Source of the DNA: Siphonodentalium dalli
Lineage: Eukaryota > Mollusca > Scaphopoda > Gadilida > Siphonodentaliidae
Direction of reading: 5' to 3'
Assembly: GCA_032622095.1 (NCBI GenBank)
Contig: CP136062.1
Span: 158,528,875 to 158,592,874, forward strand
DNA: 64,000 nt
Made by a program: the position numbers and the translations under genes. Numbering within the stretch: the first letter of the stretch is position 1; each line of letters starts with the position of its first letter. Below the pieces are notes generated by a model. That model saw only the letters and a list, made by a program, of their open reading frames with translations. It had not been told where the DNA came from and did no database searches. Shown here in pieces: positions 24,988 through 39,290 of the stretch.

Positions 24988-25924
24988 CAAACCGACACCT
25001 CGCGATTGGTCCCATGGCTTTGGTCGATCCATTAATTTTAGTTTTTCCAAGGTAACCCTGTACGTCGTTGCCACCGATGTTGCCCGAAATATCGCCCAAG
25101 GTCATTTTCGGGTACTCGTGTCAAGGTCATGTTGGGTGGACAAAATAACCCGACATATTTCCCGTCCCGAGTTGACCATACATAACAAATTTCCCATCGA
25201 TGTCACCGCTGACTACCGAGATATCGCCCAAGGTCATATGTGGGTATCCGTTTCAAGGTCAAGGTCACCTCGGGCGGACAAACTGACCCGACGAAAATCT
25301 CCCGCGTCCCTTGGAAAGTACGAAATTTCGTCTCGATATCCCCAGTTTTGACCTGCCGTATATTTTCACTAAAGTAGATAAAAGCTCTTTAATAGCGACG
25401 CCTCATATACAAACGCTCATTAATTATCATGCGATTAACCCATCAATCCACATTACGGTGGCAGTTGAAGGGTGAAGGAGTGGTCGCACGGGCTCGCAAA
25501 TGGTCCGAGTGCATTGCCTGTTGTTTTTGCCCTTACACAGCTAGTTTGGGTTCAATCGGCCCAGCCGTTTTCGTCTCAATATCCCCAGTTTCCGAGACGG
25601 TCAAATGCCGTATATTTTCACTAAAGTAAATAAACGCTCTTTAATAGCCACGCGTCATATACAAACGCTCATTAATTATCACGCGATTAACCCATCAATC
25701 CCCATGGCGGTGGTAGTTGAAGGGTGAATGTGTGGTCGCACGGTCTCGCGAATGGTCCGTTGACACTTTCCGTGACTTTTTACCCTTAGATAGGAAGTTT
25801 GGGATCAATCGGTCGAGCCGTTTTCGAGTCTATAAAAGGACACAAATATATACGGAAGTCTCAAACAATATAGTAGATTTATTATTCACGAGCAGTCAGC
25901 GTTCAGTGATTGTGACAAATAACG
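24988..25924. mobile_element. Composite mobile-element-like block (U4)
   Basis: U4 copy. It has a private 'acggtctcgcg' where the others read 'acgggctcgcg', plus one extra A in 'tataaaagg'. Confidence 0.5.
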
Positions 25925-26080
25925 TGTACAAAGAAATGTGGTGATGGACTAGAATACTATAAGGGAACTTTTACTAATCCTGCCCCGACAAATGGTGGTA
26001 AACAATATCATGGTATCAGCATGAAGAGTGCAACGTGTAATACACAATCTTGTATTGTTCCAGTTGTGTACAAAATGTAA
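25925..26080 (+). pseudogene. 5'-truncated TSR exon, Cys lost (U4)
   Basis: U4 copy with tgt to ttt at about 25970, turning the third TSR cysteine (KGTC) into Phe. Loss of a disulfide residue supports absence of constraint on this fragment. Confidence 0.74.
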
Positions 26081-26493
26081 CAGCACCACACATGCATCAC
26101 CATTTGGAATTATAAGAAAGCCATCATTTTCATTAACTATCAACCCGCATGTTGTTACGAAGTTAAAGTCTGAGACTGAATCATTGTTTATAATGCACTT
26201 CAACTCGGGTTATTTACAAATATAGCCCATAGCATATATAACATTCATATTATGCATGTCACACTTGGATTAGTAAGTGGAGGTTATAAGTTTAAAGGTG
26301 GTACCATGTTTGGAATATGTAGCACTTTATCATAAAGCAACTTAACTGGCAACTGAGTTGAGACAGTGATGAAACTTTGTTATTAGGTCTGAATTACAAG
26401 TGTAGATTATATAGTTATATGCAGAAACCCTATAACAATACTGAAAGACTGTTCTTCCCTTATAAATATTTGAATGTGTTTTCTCTCGTGCAG

Positions 26494-26709
26494 TTAAAGG
26501 AAATTGGGGTGCGTGGTCACCAGTCGAGCCAGAAGGACCAGGTTACCCTACAGACGGTAATAACGATGGACCTAAATGTAGTGCTAAATGTGGAGGTGGA
26601 GTGCAGAAATGGACCCGATCTTGTAACAAGCCAGCACCATTGAATGGCGGTGCAAATTGTGTAGGAAATACAATGAAATCGAAATCATGCAACACTAAGC
26701 TATGTCCAG
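26494..26709 (+). CDS. TSR exon T, unit U4
   Basis: Identical to the U1 exon and intact, in contrast to the damaged half-exon 400 bases upstream in the same unit. Confidence 0.9.
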
Positions 26710-27961
26710 GTTAGTTCACCCAGTTACCACATATTAAACTTTTATGTTTTACTAACAACGATATTGTTCTGTACATTAGTTTTTCCCAGATAAGATTAAG
26801 AGAAGTTTTTAAAAGGGTGAATGGATATTTGGAGTGGTTGTATTAAAACACTGACATATAACTCACCTTATATACACAGGTACTTCAATTATTTTAATCT
26901 CCATATATTTCTAAGAACAATTTCGATGATGTAATCTTTCTCCAATGTTTACCTGTTTTACTGGACTTTGATTGATAATGTAACAGAACTGTCCCAATGT
27001 TGACATAACTCTCGTTTTGACACACGGAATCTGGTCGTTGGAGTGTTATTTTTAATAGAAATAATAACATTTCTGATCTATGTGTGGCATAATGAGCAGT
27101 TCTGTGAAGACACGAGTACCTTAAATTGTTCATGTTAATTATATCAAAGCAAAATATTCATTGTTTGTTATTTTTTAATGATAATTTGTGATGTTAATAG
27201 TTAACAAAATCAAATGACCTCACCCTGCTCTTTCATATTATGTTTACTTATGGTCATATTAAGGGATATGTTTTCTTAACATTACAGTATCCCACACACA
27301 TTTCATAGATGTTTGAAAAGGGGGATATTTGAAGTGGCTGTATTAAAACTCATAGTAACACAGGAGAGACTATTTTGTGAATAAGGTTATTAATACTGTG
27401 TGGGGATCAATAACAAAGGGGTGTGTAGCCTATATTTGTAGGCTGATGAACTGATAGATATCAATGTAGTAGAACAAGATAGTTTATGTTGTTTGAGGCT
27501 CAATAACCAGTGAGTGGTGGTATATGTGGTTGTTGCTCAGCTCACGAGATTCGCAATTCAAGCATTCAAAATATAGTAATAATTTTATTGAAATGTCTCG
27601 TCTCATAAATTTTTAGACAAATTAATCTCTGCTTGGCCAATTGCTGAATTTGGTCGTCGAATAAGTGTGTTCATATGCCATGTCCTCAATGATGATACCT
27701 TCTTTACAGACGTTCATGCGCATTACTATTCGTGTTATATCAATGTTGCCAACACATGCGTCCCTTAAATATTTCATGTTAATAGATTATTGCACAATAT
27801 TCATATATATCTTTATTTCCTCCATCTAGGAGAGTATGGTTTACAAAATTATAACATAGTAATATAGAAAGGAAAATAGATAATTATTCCCGCCACTATG
27901 AGGCACAAGCACTCATCCAATCAACCTTGCACGGGCACACAATCTCATCAGCATGCATCCT

Positions 27962-28272
27962 AATCCATGTATACACATATACATACAAAAGTATATACAT
28001 ACATACACACGCACACCCTCCCTCACACATAAACACCCTTACATACACACATGTATACATACGTCCATACAACACAAATATAAACCTTATTTACACTGGT
28101 GCACAATCATGTTGTGGGGTTAAGGAGACGATCACTCGATCTTTTCGACAATCCCGGGCGCTTGGCGCCCACCCACTCTCTCATGCACAATCATACTTAT
28201 GCACACACAGGCGCGCACACAAGCGTCCACTTACACGCGCACACATATATATACTCAACTACAAAAACAACG
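27962..28272. repeat. TACA/CA-rich low-complexity block (U4)
   Basis: U4 copy; private 'gcttggcgcc' at about 28160. Confidence 0.7.
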
Positions 28273-28940
28273 AACAAAATATACCTGGATTGATGCCCAG
28301 TATTTTTGTATAAGAAAACGCCTATAAGGTACCGTCCCTTAGTTGATTACTACCACACATGCAGGCAAACATTCACAAGAGATATGCAGGACATTCCGAA
28401 ACACGGAATTCACGGGGAACTGAATGAAAGATAATCGACTTGAGTTAGTCAGTTTATAGTAAACGTGGTCAAATGTTCACCAGTAATTTAAGTAAACTCA
28501 CACTTTTCTCAATATAACTCATAACAATTTAGACACGGAATGGGCAGGAGCCGGGACCAAAGAATCATTTTGCACCAATACCACTTAATCAACTCGAACG
28601 GCGGCGGTGGATATTCTAGTTAAGAACATGCGTGTATCAGTATCTACAGATCTACTGTGTGTGACCCACATTATGTGAGTAGAGGAGGGATGCCCTATAG
28701 CAGAAGAGTCCACAATTAGAGGTACCATGTCTTACCTACCGGAAGCTGACATAAGCTAATGATAGGTAGAGCACTCTGCTGTATAGGCAGTTTCTGATAT
28801 AGTCATAAAGAGTAGGAAAATAAAAGATAGCAGAAACCCAGAGAACACATACAAATTTCGTGTTATGATTTATATTTCATAATAATATTTAATTTAATCA
28901 TTGTATGATAACGTTATGTGAAAAAGAAATAATCAAAAAA

Positions 28941-29189
28941 GCGAGGCCATATGTCGCCTCGCATATATAAGAGAATGCATTGGCCTAAAAAAAATCATTT
29001 TTTACACTTTTTACCATTTTTTCTTACATTCTTTAACAATTTTATAATTTTTTCTCACATTTTTTAACAATTTTTATAATATATTTCTACATTCTTTGAC
29101 ATATTTTTAATATGTGTTAAGCCAATGCATTCTCTTATATATGCGAGGCGACCTATGGTCGACTCGCATATATACGAGAATGCATTGGC
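28941..29189. mobile_element. Foldback element (U4)
   Basis: U4 copy, with one extra A in the run after the left arm. Confidence 0.65.
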
Positions 29190-29915
29190 ACAGGGCCGTT
29201 ATGTTGGGTAAAGGGTTAAACCCTTCTACTCGTTGAACTCCTGTATAGGTATCTAGTGCAAAAGGCAACAAAGGCAAAGTATTATATTAGATTCTCCTAA
29301 TTATGCAATTATAGATATATGACATGTATCTCAAGTTTCGAAACTAAACACTATGCTATTATTTTATTTGAACTTGAAGTTGAATTTGAGCAATGTATTA
29401 TATATTTTCATTGTATACCTGTCCACAGCACCGCTTGCGCAATGTCAGTAATTGCGGTGTCCCTGTTTTTATGACGGTGTGACAGAGGCAGACACATTAC
29501 ATAAGCATTCCTTTTCCTGTCACAACTCAATCAATACTCCCTCCTTTGAATAAGTCCAATGAGCAGTTGTTGGCTCATTTTGCCAAGGACACGACACAAC
29601 TTTGCTGTTAAAAATTAAACATTGCTTGATCGCTACAAAATATGGCTGCAGGGTTGTCTTCAGCATGAGCAGTGGGTCATTCACCTGTGATTTTCCCTCA
29701 ACTTTGATCAAAATCGAAGCGTCTGCGGTCGCACTTAATGTGACTATATAGTTTTTGAGTCTCGTCGGCAACACCTCTTGACCATTGTACAAACCACAAG
29801 CTATACAATTATATATCAAGTGCACCCGTTTAAGCATCACCAAGTTGCTTTCCATTACAAGACAATACTATTGTTGAATTCACAGTTTAATAAGAAACAA
29901 TGCATTCCATTTCAG

Positions 29916-29969
29916 TAATTGAACCATCACCACTGCCACCCACAGTGCGACCAACAACACCAGCGCCAG
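29916..29969 (+). CDS. Pro/Thr-rich linker mini-exon, unit U5
   Basis: Identical linker exon. It lies upstream of the diverged block of this unit. Confidence 0.66.
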
Positions 29970-31841
29970 GTATGTTCAATAAAATTACTGCTAAAATACG
30001 GATTGCTGACCAGTTTCTGACAAGTGAGACTGTGCACCATTACTTAGCAACGCAGTACAATATACATCAATTGTTAACTCGGCAGTTGTCAGGTCACGGT
30101 GTTTAATCGCCCCACCCAAATATTGGTCAAAATGTTCAATAGTTAGAAAAGTGCCTCACACAACATTTGGTGGAACTTTTACACAAGATATAGGTTGAAA
30201 TTGTTCTCATTGTTTGATTTTCAGTGATTTGTGGGGAATTTGTTAAATTTATACCGACAGCAGTATGTTTTCCGACTTTTGTTAAAAGACTGAAATGGCC
30301 ACCAGTTGGAAATTTCCAACTTTCTTTAGGGGGAATATTTACGTGGCAACCGTTGGAAATATCCAATAGTTCGAAAGTTTGAGGTACCAGCTGGAAACTC
30401 CAACCAACGGGGTAGGTTGCAAGAGCAACTGTGTAAACCTAGTAGTTTGGTTTGGTCAGGATCAATGGTGCAGTATACATTCCAAGGTAGACACCCCAAC
30501 GTGTACTTTCTAGCCACTTCCATGTGTATTGTTTTAATTCCATTAAATTAGTTAACATTCTTATCAACATATATTTGTTCGACAATATTGGAATCAATGG
30601 CATTTAAATGCAAATATTAATTGCAGTGGCTACAGGCAAACATTTAATATGTATGTATAATATGTGCATATAGAAATGGCATAATCATATATATATCATC
30701 ATATTTATCTCATATATCGGATTATTGTATTTTTTTTCCAATTTTCCAATGTTTTTTCAATAATATCTTCTAGATTAGATTATGCTGTATGGAACTGGTT
30801 CAGAATGGTGACTTCATTGTGTATTGCTCATGTTAACTTGCCAATGGAGCTATGGAATATGCCATTCATGTGTTCCCAAAAATAGATTTTACAAAATGTG
30901 GTATAAAAGTCACCATGTGGTGTTCTGGTCATATTTCAACAATCAATGCGCAGAACTGTGTATCTCTTTTTCTCAAAATGGTAGCCAAACTTGCTGCCAA
31001 AATATGGAAAATGGTAAATATTGCCCCAGCAGGCCATGTATTCGATTACAATCTGTGCTCGATGAATAAAAATGGTTATTCTGTCTTATTCACATTGAAT
31101 ACTAACATTTCTGATACACTTTGGTTAACTGTTCCTATTGTAGCCATTGATATTGCCAGAATTATTGGAATTTTCTCTCACAATCTTGGTACCAAAATAG
31201 GCAAAAAATCACTTTTAAGGTTTCGACCATTTATTCAAGTAAACTTAAACTGTCTTTGGTATCAAATGTGTTTATTGTTTTGACAAGACTTGAATGCATT
31301 ACACTGAGGTGTTTTCAGACAAATAATCAAGATGGCTTGGAAAATAGCAACCACATTTGGTAAAAACATTTGATTATTGCACATATATCTCAAAACATTG
31401 ATCACTCCTGTTCTGAAAATGGTAGAAAATTGTGACTCACTTAGTTATTAAATATCTTAATTAATCAATTGACAACTGTATTCTATTCTGGTTGTCCCAG
31501 TGTATTATGGGCCGTGACAAACTGAATTTAAAGGATTCAGTATGTAACTTTGCCAAAAACATCTTTTGGGATGCTGGCCATTTTTTAACAGAATGGACAG
31601 AATAATGAAATTGATCTGAAAGGGGCCATATTGTAAGGCTACTCTGCCCCAATAACATAAAAACTCTGGACCATTGGCAACCAAATTGATTGACTAATGT
31701 CAGGAAAACAGTTTCCTCCGTTTCGCATATAGCATGCCAGCAAGATGTAGAACTCTCTGACAGTACCTCTCCGTCGATTAACATATCCTTGAGTTATTGT
31801 GGAAAGCGAAAGCCACCCAGTGGTACACATGTACAATCCAC

Positions 31842-32437
31842 ATAGGGCCATAGTGTTACTCTATATATATATACATACATAACACATAAATGACCATGTA
31901 GCCACTCGTTTTATATACATACACCTCACCCATGACCATACGTCCACACTTTGGTATACTCGTACACCTCACAATTGACTATACAGCCACGAGTTACCAT
32001 GCATGTACACCATGTATACTCCTACTCTTCACTCATGCCACATATAGTCACCACATGTATATATATTCACCACATTCGTGATCATAGTGTCACCTCTTGT
32101 ATAATATTCGCCTCAACATTGGCAATACAATCTCTCCATCTATATCAATTTGCCACACCATGGCGATATAGCCACTCAAGATATACATATACACTACAAC
32201 CATAGCAGTAGCATCACTTCATATACACATCACCAAATGTAAAACATCCCTTCCATATCTACAAATACCCACAAACATGGCCATGCATACACTTCAGACT
32301 TGCATATACACCTAACTCGTGACAATTCAGCCACTCCATATATACCAAATTCGTGGTCATACAGCTACTCTTTGTTCAACTATCGACATTAGCCACTTAA
32401 TTTATACATGCACTGTGTGTAATGATGTACACCTCGC
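31842..32437. repeat. Degenerate ~40-bp minisatellite (U5)
   Basis: Unit U5 copy, with several private substitutions ('cgtccacactttgg', 'ggcaatac') because it lies in the diverged block. Confidence 0.75.
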
Positions 32438-32462
32438 CCATCCCATATAATCACCACAGGTA

Positions 32463-33397
32463 CAAACCGACACCTCGCGATTGGTCCCATGGCTTTGGTC
32501 GATCCATTAATTTTAGTTTTTCCAAGGTAACCATGTACGTCGTTGCCACCGCTGTTGCCCGAAATATCGCCCAAGGTCATTTTCGGGTACTCGTCTCAAG
32601 GTCATGTTGGGTGGACAAAATAACCCGACATATTTCCCGTCCCGAGTTGACCATACATAACAAATTTCACATCGATGTCACCGCTGACTACCGAGATATC
32701 GCCCAAGGTCATATGTGGGTATCCGTTTCAAGGTCAAGGTCACCTCGGGCGGACAAACTGACCCGACGAAAATCTCCCGCGTCCCTTGGAAAGTACGAAA
32801 TTTCGTCTCGATATCCCCAGTTTTGACCTGCCGTATATTTTCACTAAAGTAGATAAACGCTCTTTAATAGCGACGCCTCATAAACAAACGCTCATTAATT
32901 ATCACGCGATTAACCCATCAATCCACATTACGGTGGCAGTTGAAGGGTGAAGGAGTGGTCGCACGGGCTCGCGAATGGTCCGAGTGCATTGTCTGTTGCT
33001 TTTGCATTTACACAGCTAGTTTGGTTTCAATCGGCCCAGCCGTTTTCGTCTCGATATCCCCAGTTTCCGAGACGGTCAAATGCCGTATATTTTCACTAAA
33101 GTAAATAAACGCTCTTTATTGGCCACGCGTCATATACAAACGCTCATTAATTATCACGCGATTAACCCATCAATCCCCATGGCGGTGGCAGTTGAAGGGT
33201 GAATGGTGGTCGCACGGGCTCGCGAATGGTCCGTTGACACTTTCCGTGACTTTTTACCCTTAGATAGGAAGTTTGGGATCAATCGGTCGAGCCGTTTTCG
33301 AGTCTATAAAGGACACAAATATATACGGAAGTCTCAAACAATATAGTAGATTTATTATTCACGAGCAGTCAGCGTTCAGTGATTGTGACAAATAACG
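32463..33397. mobile_element. Composite mobile-element-like block (U5)
   Basis: U5 copy and the most diverged of the six ('attgtctgttgcttttgcat', 'tttattggccacg'). Identity with the other units resumes before its right end. Confidence 0.5.
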
Positions 33398-33553
33398 TGT
33401 ACAAAGAAATGTGGTGATGGACTAGAATACTATAAGGGAACTTGTACTAATCCTGCCCCGACAAATGGTGGTAAACAATATCATGGTATCAGCATGAAGA
33501 GTGCAACGTGTAATACACAATCTTGTATTGTTCCAGTTGTGTACAAAATGTAA
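33398..33553 (+). pseudogene. 5'-truncated TSR exon (U5)
   Basis: U5 copy. It matches U1-U3, so this part of U5 lies outside the diverged block. Confidence 0.7.
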
Positions 33554-33966
33554 CAGCACCACACATGCATCACCATTTGGAAGTATAAGAAAGCCATCAT
33601 TTTCATTAACTATCAACCCGCATGTTGTTACGAAGTTAAAGTCTGAGACTGAATCATTGTTTATAATGCACTTCAACTCGGGTTATTTACAAATATAGCC
33701 CATAGCATATATAACATTCATATTATGCATGTCACACTTGGATTAGTAAGTGGAGGTTATAAGTTTAAAGGTGGTACCATGTTTGGAATATGTAGCACTT
33801 TATCATAAAGCAACTTAACTGGCAACTGAGTTGAGACAGTGATGAAACTTTGTTATTAGGTCTGAATTACAAGTGTAGATTATATAGTTATATGCAGAAA
33901 CCCTATAACAATACTGAAAGACTGTTCTTCCCTTATAAATATTTGAATGTGTTTTCTCTCGTGCAG

Positions 33967-34182
33967 TTAAAGGAAATTGGGGTGCGTGGTCACCAGTCGA
34001 GCCAGAAGGACCAGGTTACCCTACAGACGGTAATAACGATGGACCTAAATGTAGTGCTAAATGTGGAGGTGGAGTGCAGAAATGGACCCGATCTTGTAAC
34101 AAGCCAGCACCATTGAATGGCGGTGCAAATTGTGTAGGAAATACAATGAAATCGAAATCATGCAACACTAAGCTATGTCCAG
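33967..34182 (+). CDS. TSR exon T, unit U5
   Basis: Identical to the U1 exon; it lies to the right of the diverged block. Confidence 0.9.
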
Positions 34183-35434
34183 GTTAGTTCACCCAGTTAC
34201 CACATATTAAACTTTTATGTTTTACTAACAACGATATTGTTCTGTACATTAGTTTTTCCCAGATAAGATTAAGAGAAGTTTTTAAAAGGGTGAATGGATA
34301 TTTGGAGTGGTTGTATTAAAACACTGACATATAACTCACCTTATATACACAGGTACTTCAATTATTTTAATCTCCATATATTTCTAAGAACAATTTCGAT
34401 GATGTAATCTTTCTCCAATGTTTACCTGTTTTACTGGACTTTGATTGATAATGTAACAGAACTGTCCAATGTTGACATAACTCTCGTTTTGACACACGGA
34501 ATCTGGTCGTTGGAGTGTTATTTTTAATAGAAATAATAACATTTCTGATCTATGTGTGGCATAATGAGCAGTTCTGTGAAGACACGAGTACCTTAAATTG
34601 TTCATGTTAATTATATCAAAGCAAAATATTCATTGTTTGTTATTTTTTAATGATAATTTGTGATGTTAATAGTTAACAAAATCAAATGACCTCACCCTGC
34701 TCTTTCATATTATGTTTACTTATGGTCATATTAAGGGATATGTTTTCTTAACATTACAGTATCCCACACACATTTCATAGATGTTTGAAAAGGGGGGATA
34801 TTTGAAGTGGCTGTATTAAAACTCATAGTAACACAGGAGAGACTATTTTGTGAATAAGGTTATTAATACTGTGTGGGGATCAATAACAAAGGGGTGTGTA
34901 ACCTATATTTGTCGGCTGATGAACTGATAGATATCAACGTAGTAAAACAAGATAGTTTATGTTGTTTGAGGCTCAATAACCAGTGAGTGGTGGTATATGT
35001 GGTTGTTGCTCAGCTCACGAGATTCGCAATTCAAGCATTCAAAATATAGTAATAATTTTATTGAAATGTCTCGTCTCATAAATTTTTAGACAAATTAATC
35101 TCTGCTTGGCCAATTGCTGAATTTGGTCGTCGAATAAGTGTGCTCATATGCCATGTCCTCAATGATGATACCTTCTTTACAGACGTTCATGCGCATTACT
35201 ATTCGTGTTATATCAATGTTGCCAACACATGCGTCCCTTAAATATTTCATGTTAATAGATTATTGCACAATATTCATATATATCTTTATTTCCTCCATCT
35301 AGGAGAGTATGGTTTACAAAATTATAACATAGTAATATAGAAAGGAAAATAGATAATTATTCCCGCCACTATGAGGCACAAGCACTCATCCAATCAACCT
35401 TGCACGGGCACACAATCTCATCAGCATGCATCCT

Positions 35435-35745
35435 AATCCATGTATACACATATACATACAAAAGTATATACATACATACACACGCACACCCTCCCTCACA
35501 CATGAACACCCTTACATACACACATGTATACATACGTCCATACAACACAAATATAAACCTTATTTACACTGGTGCACAATCATGTTGTGGGGTTAAGGAG
35601 ACGATCACTCGATCTTTTCGACAATCCCGGGCGCTTTGCGCCCACCCACTCTCTCATGCACAATCATACTTATGCACACACAGGCGCGCACACAAGCGTC
35701 CACTTACACGCGCACACATATATATACTCAACTACAAAAACAACG
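35435..35745. repeat. TACA/CA-rich low-complexity block (U5)
   Basis: U5 copy; one substitution, 'acatgaacac'. Confidence 0.7.
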
Positions 35746-36413
35746 AACAAAATATACCTGGATTGATGCCCAGTATTTTTGTATAAGAAAATGCCTATAA
35801 GGTACCGTCCCTTAGTTGATTACTACCACACATGCAGGCAAACATTCACAAGAGATATGCAGGACATGCCGAAACACGGAATTCACGGGGAACTGAATGA
35901 AAGATAATCGACTTGAGTTAGTCAGTTTATAGTAAACGTGGTCAAATGTTCACCAGTAATTTAAGTAAACTCACACTTTTCTCAATATAACTCATAACAA
36001 TTTAGACACGGAATGGGCAGGAGCCGGGACCAAAGAATCATTTTGCACCAATACCACTTAATCAACTCGAACGGCGGCGGTGGATATTCTAGTTAAGAAC
36101 ATGCGTGTATCAGTATCTACAGATCTACTGTGTGTGACCCACATTATGTGAGTAGAGGAGGGATGCCCTATAGCAGAAGAGTCCACAATTAGAGGTACCA
36201 TGTCTTACCTACCGGAAGCTGACATAAGCTAATGATAGGTAGAGCACTCTGCTGTATAGGCAGTTTCTGATATAGTCATAAAGAGTAGGAAAATAAAATA
36301 TAGCAGAAACCCAGAGAACACATAAAAATTTCGTGTTATGATTTATATTTCATAATAATATTTAATTTAATCATTGTATGATAACGTTATGTGAAAAAGA
36401 AATAATCAAAAAA

Positions 36414-36661
36414 GCGAGGCCATATGTCGCCTCGCATATATAAGAGAATGCATTGGCCTAAAAAAATCATTTTTTACACTTTTTACCATTTTTTCTTACA
36501 TTCTTTAACAATTTTATAATTTTTTCTCACATTTTTTAACAATTTTTATAATATATTTCTACATTCTTTGACATATTTTTAATATGTGTTAAGCCAATGC
36601 ATTCTCTTATATATGCGAGGCGACCTATGGTCGACTCGCATATATACGAGAATGCATTGGC
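36414..36661. mobile_element. Foldback element (U5, last copy)
   Basis: U5 copy. U6 is truncated before this position, so it is absent from the second array. Confidence 0.65.
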
Positions 36662-37387
36662 ACAGGGCCGTTATGTTGGGTAAAGGGTTAAACCCTTCTA
36701 CTCGTTGAACTCCTGTATAGGTATCTAGTGCAAAAGGCAACAAAGGCAAAGTATTATATTAGATTCTCCTAATTATGCAATTATAGATATATGACATGTA
36801 TCTCAAGTTTCGAAACTAAACACTATGCTATTATTTTATTTGAACTTGAAGTTGAATTTGAGCAATGTATTATATATTTTCATTGTATACCTGTCCACAG
36901 CACCGCTTGCGCAATGTCAGTAATTGCGGTGTCCCTGTTTTTATGACGGTGTGACAGAGGCAGACACATTACATAAGCATTCCTTTTCCTGTCACAACTC
37001 AATCAATACTCCCTCCTTTGAATAAGTCCAATGAGCAGTTGTTGGCTCATTTTGCCAAGGACACGACACAACTTTGCTGTTAAAAATTAAACATTGCTTG
37101 ATCGCTACAAAATATGGCTGCAGGGTTGTCTTCAGCATGAGCAGTGGGTCATTCACCTGTGATTTTCCCTCAACTTTGATCAAAATCGAAGCGTCTGCGG
37201 TCGCACTTAATGTGACTATATAGTTTTTGAGTCTCGTCGGCAACACCTCTTGACCATTGTACAAACCACAAGCTATACAATTATATATCAAGTGCACCCG
37301 TTTAAGCATCACCAAGTTGCTTTCCATTACAAGACAATACTATTGTTGAATTCACAGTTTAATAAGAAACAATGCATTCCATTTCAG

Positions 37388-37441
37388 TAATTGAACCATC
37401 ACCACTGCCACCCACAGTGCGACCAACAACACCAGCGCCAG
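37388..37441 (+). CDS. Pro/Thr-rich linker mini-exon, unit U6 (last copy)
   Basis: Identical linker exon. It is the last one recognised; the downstream A, D and E TSR exons have no linker between them, so the protein changes from a spaced to a directly abutting TSR arrangement here. Confidence 0.66.
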
Positions 37442-39290
37442 GTATGTTCAATAAAATTACTGCTAAAATACGGATTGCTGACCAGTTTCTGACAAGTGAG
37501 TCTGTGCACCATTACTTAGCAACGCAGTACAATATACATCAATTGTTAACTCGGCAGTTGTCAGGTCACGGTGTTTAATCGCCCCACCCAAATATTGGTC
37601 AAAATGTTCAATAGTTAGAAAAGTGCCTCACACAACATTTGGTGGAAGTTTTACACAAGATATAGGTTGAAATTGTTCTCATTGTTTGATTTTCAGTGAT
37701 TTGTGGGGAATTTGTTAAATTTATACCGACAGCAGTATGTTTTCCGACTTTTGTTAAAAGACTGAAATGGCCACCAGTTGGAAATTTCCAACTTTCTTTA
37801 GGGGGAATATTTACGTGGCAACCGTTGGAAATATCCAATAGTTCGAAAGTTTGAGGTACCAGCTGGAAACTCCAACCAACGGGGTAGGTTGCAAGAGCAA
37901 CAGTGTGAACCTAGTAGTTTGGTTTGGTCAGGATCAATGGTGCAGTATACATTCCAAGATAGACACCACAACGTGTACTTTCTAGCCACTTCCATGTGTA
38001 TTGTTTTAATTCAATTAAATTAGTTAACATTCTTATCAACATATATTTGTTCGACAATATTGGAATCAGTGGCATGTAAATGCAAATATTAATTGCAGTG
38101 GCTACAGGCAAACATTTAATATGTATGTATAATATTTGCATATAGAAATGGCATAATCATATGTATATCATCATATTTATCTCATATATCGGATTATTGT
38201 ATTTTTTTCCAATTTTCCAATGTTTTTTCAATAATATCTACTAGATTAGATTATGCTGTATGGAACTGGATCAGAATGGTGACTTCATTGTGTATTGCTC
38301 ATGTTAACTTACCAATGGAGCTATGGAATATGCCACTCATGTGTTCCCAAAAATAGATTTTACAAAATGTGGTATAAAAGTCACCATGTGGTGTTCTGGT
38401 CATATTTCAACAATCAATGCGCAGAACTGCGTATCTCTTTATCTCAAAGTGGTAGCCAAACTTGCTGCCAAAATATGGAAAATGGTAAATATTGCCCCAG
38501 CAGGCCATGTATTCGATTACAATCTGTGCTCGATGAATAAAAATGGTTATTCTGTCTTATTGACATTGAATACCAACATTTCTGATACACTTTGGTTAAC
38601 TGTTCCTATTGTAGCCATTGATATTGCCAGAATTATTGGAATTTTCTCTCACAATCTTGGTATAAAAATAGGCAAAAAATCACTTTTAAGGTTTCGACCA
38701 TTTATTCAAGTAAACTTAAACTGTCTTTGGTATCAAATGTGTTTATTGTTTTGACAAGACTTGAATGCATTACACTGAGGTGTTTTCAGACCAAATAATC
38801 AAGATGGCTTGAAAAATAGCAACCACATTTGGTAAAAACATTTGATTATTGCACATATATCTCAAAATGGTAGCAAATTGTGACTCACTTAGTTATTAAA
38901 TATTTTAATTAATCAACTGACAACTGTATTCTATTCTGGTTGTCCCAGTGTCTTATGGGCCGTGACAAACTGAATTTAAAGGATTCAGTATGTAACTTTG
39001 CCGAAAACATCTTTTGGGATGCTGGCCATTTTTTAACAGAAATGGACAGAACAATGAAATTGATCTGAAAGGGGCCATATTGTAAGGCTACTCTGCCCCA
39101 ATAACATAAAAACTCTGGACCATTGGCAACCAAATTGATTGACTAATGTCAGGAAAACAGTTTCATCCGTTTCGCATATAGCATGCCAGCAAGATGTAGA
39201 ACTCTCTGACAGTACCTCTCCGTCGATTAACATATCCTTGAGTTATTGTGGAGAGCGAAAGCCACCCAGTGGTACACATGTACAATCCAC

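Larger units (their letters stand above)
22336..29783 (+). repeat. 7.4-kb tandem unit U4
   Basis: Fourth full unit, 7,448 bp, differing by small indels. It carries the extra base in 'ccatgtgtattg' (about 23074) that U5 and U6 share and U1-U3 lack. It also has a private change that removes a cysteine codon from its TSR half-exon. Confidence 0.97.
29784..37255 (+). repeat. 7.4-kb tandem unit U5, with a diverged internal block
   Basis: Fifth full unit, 7,472 bp. From roughly 30420 to 33240 it has many more differences from its neighbours than the rest of the unit, including 24 extra bases at about 31397-31420 bracketed by 'aaaa'. On either side of the block it returns to near-identity. This looks like an older, unhomogenised segment, or one acquired from a different unit. 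Confidence 0.95.
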
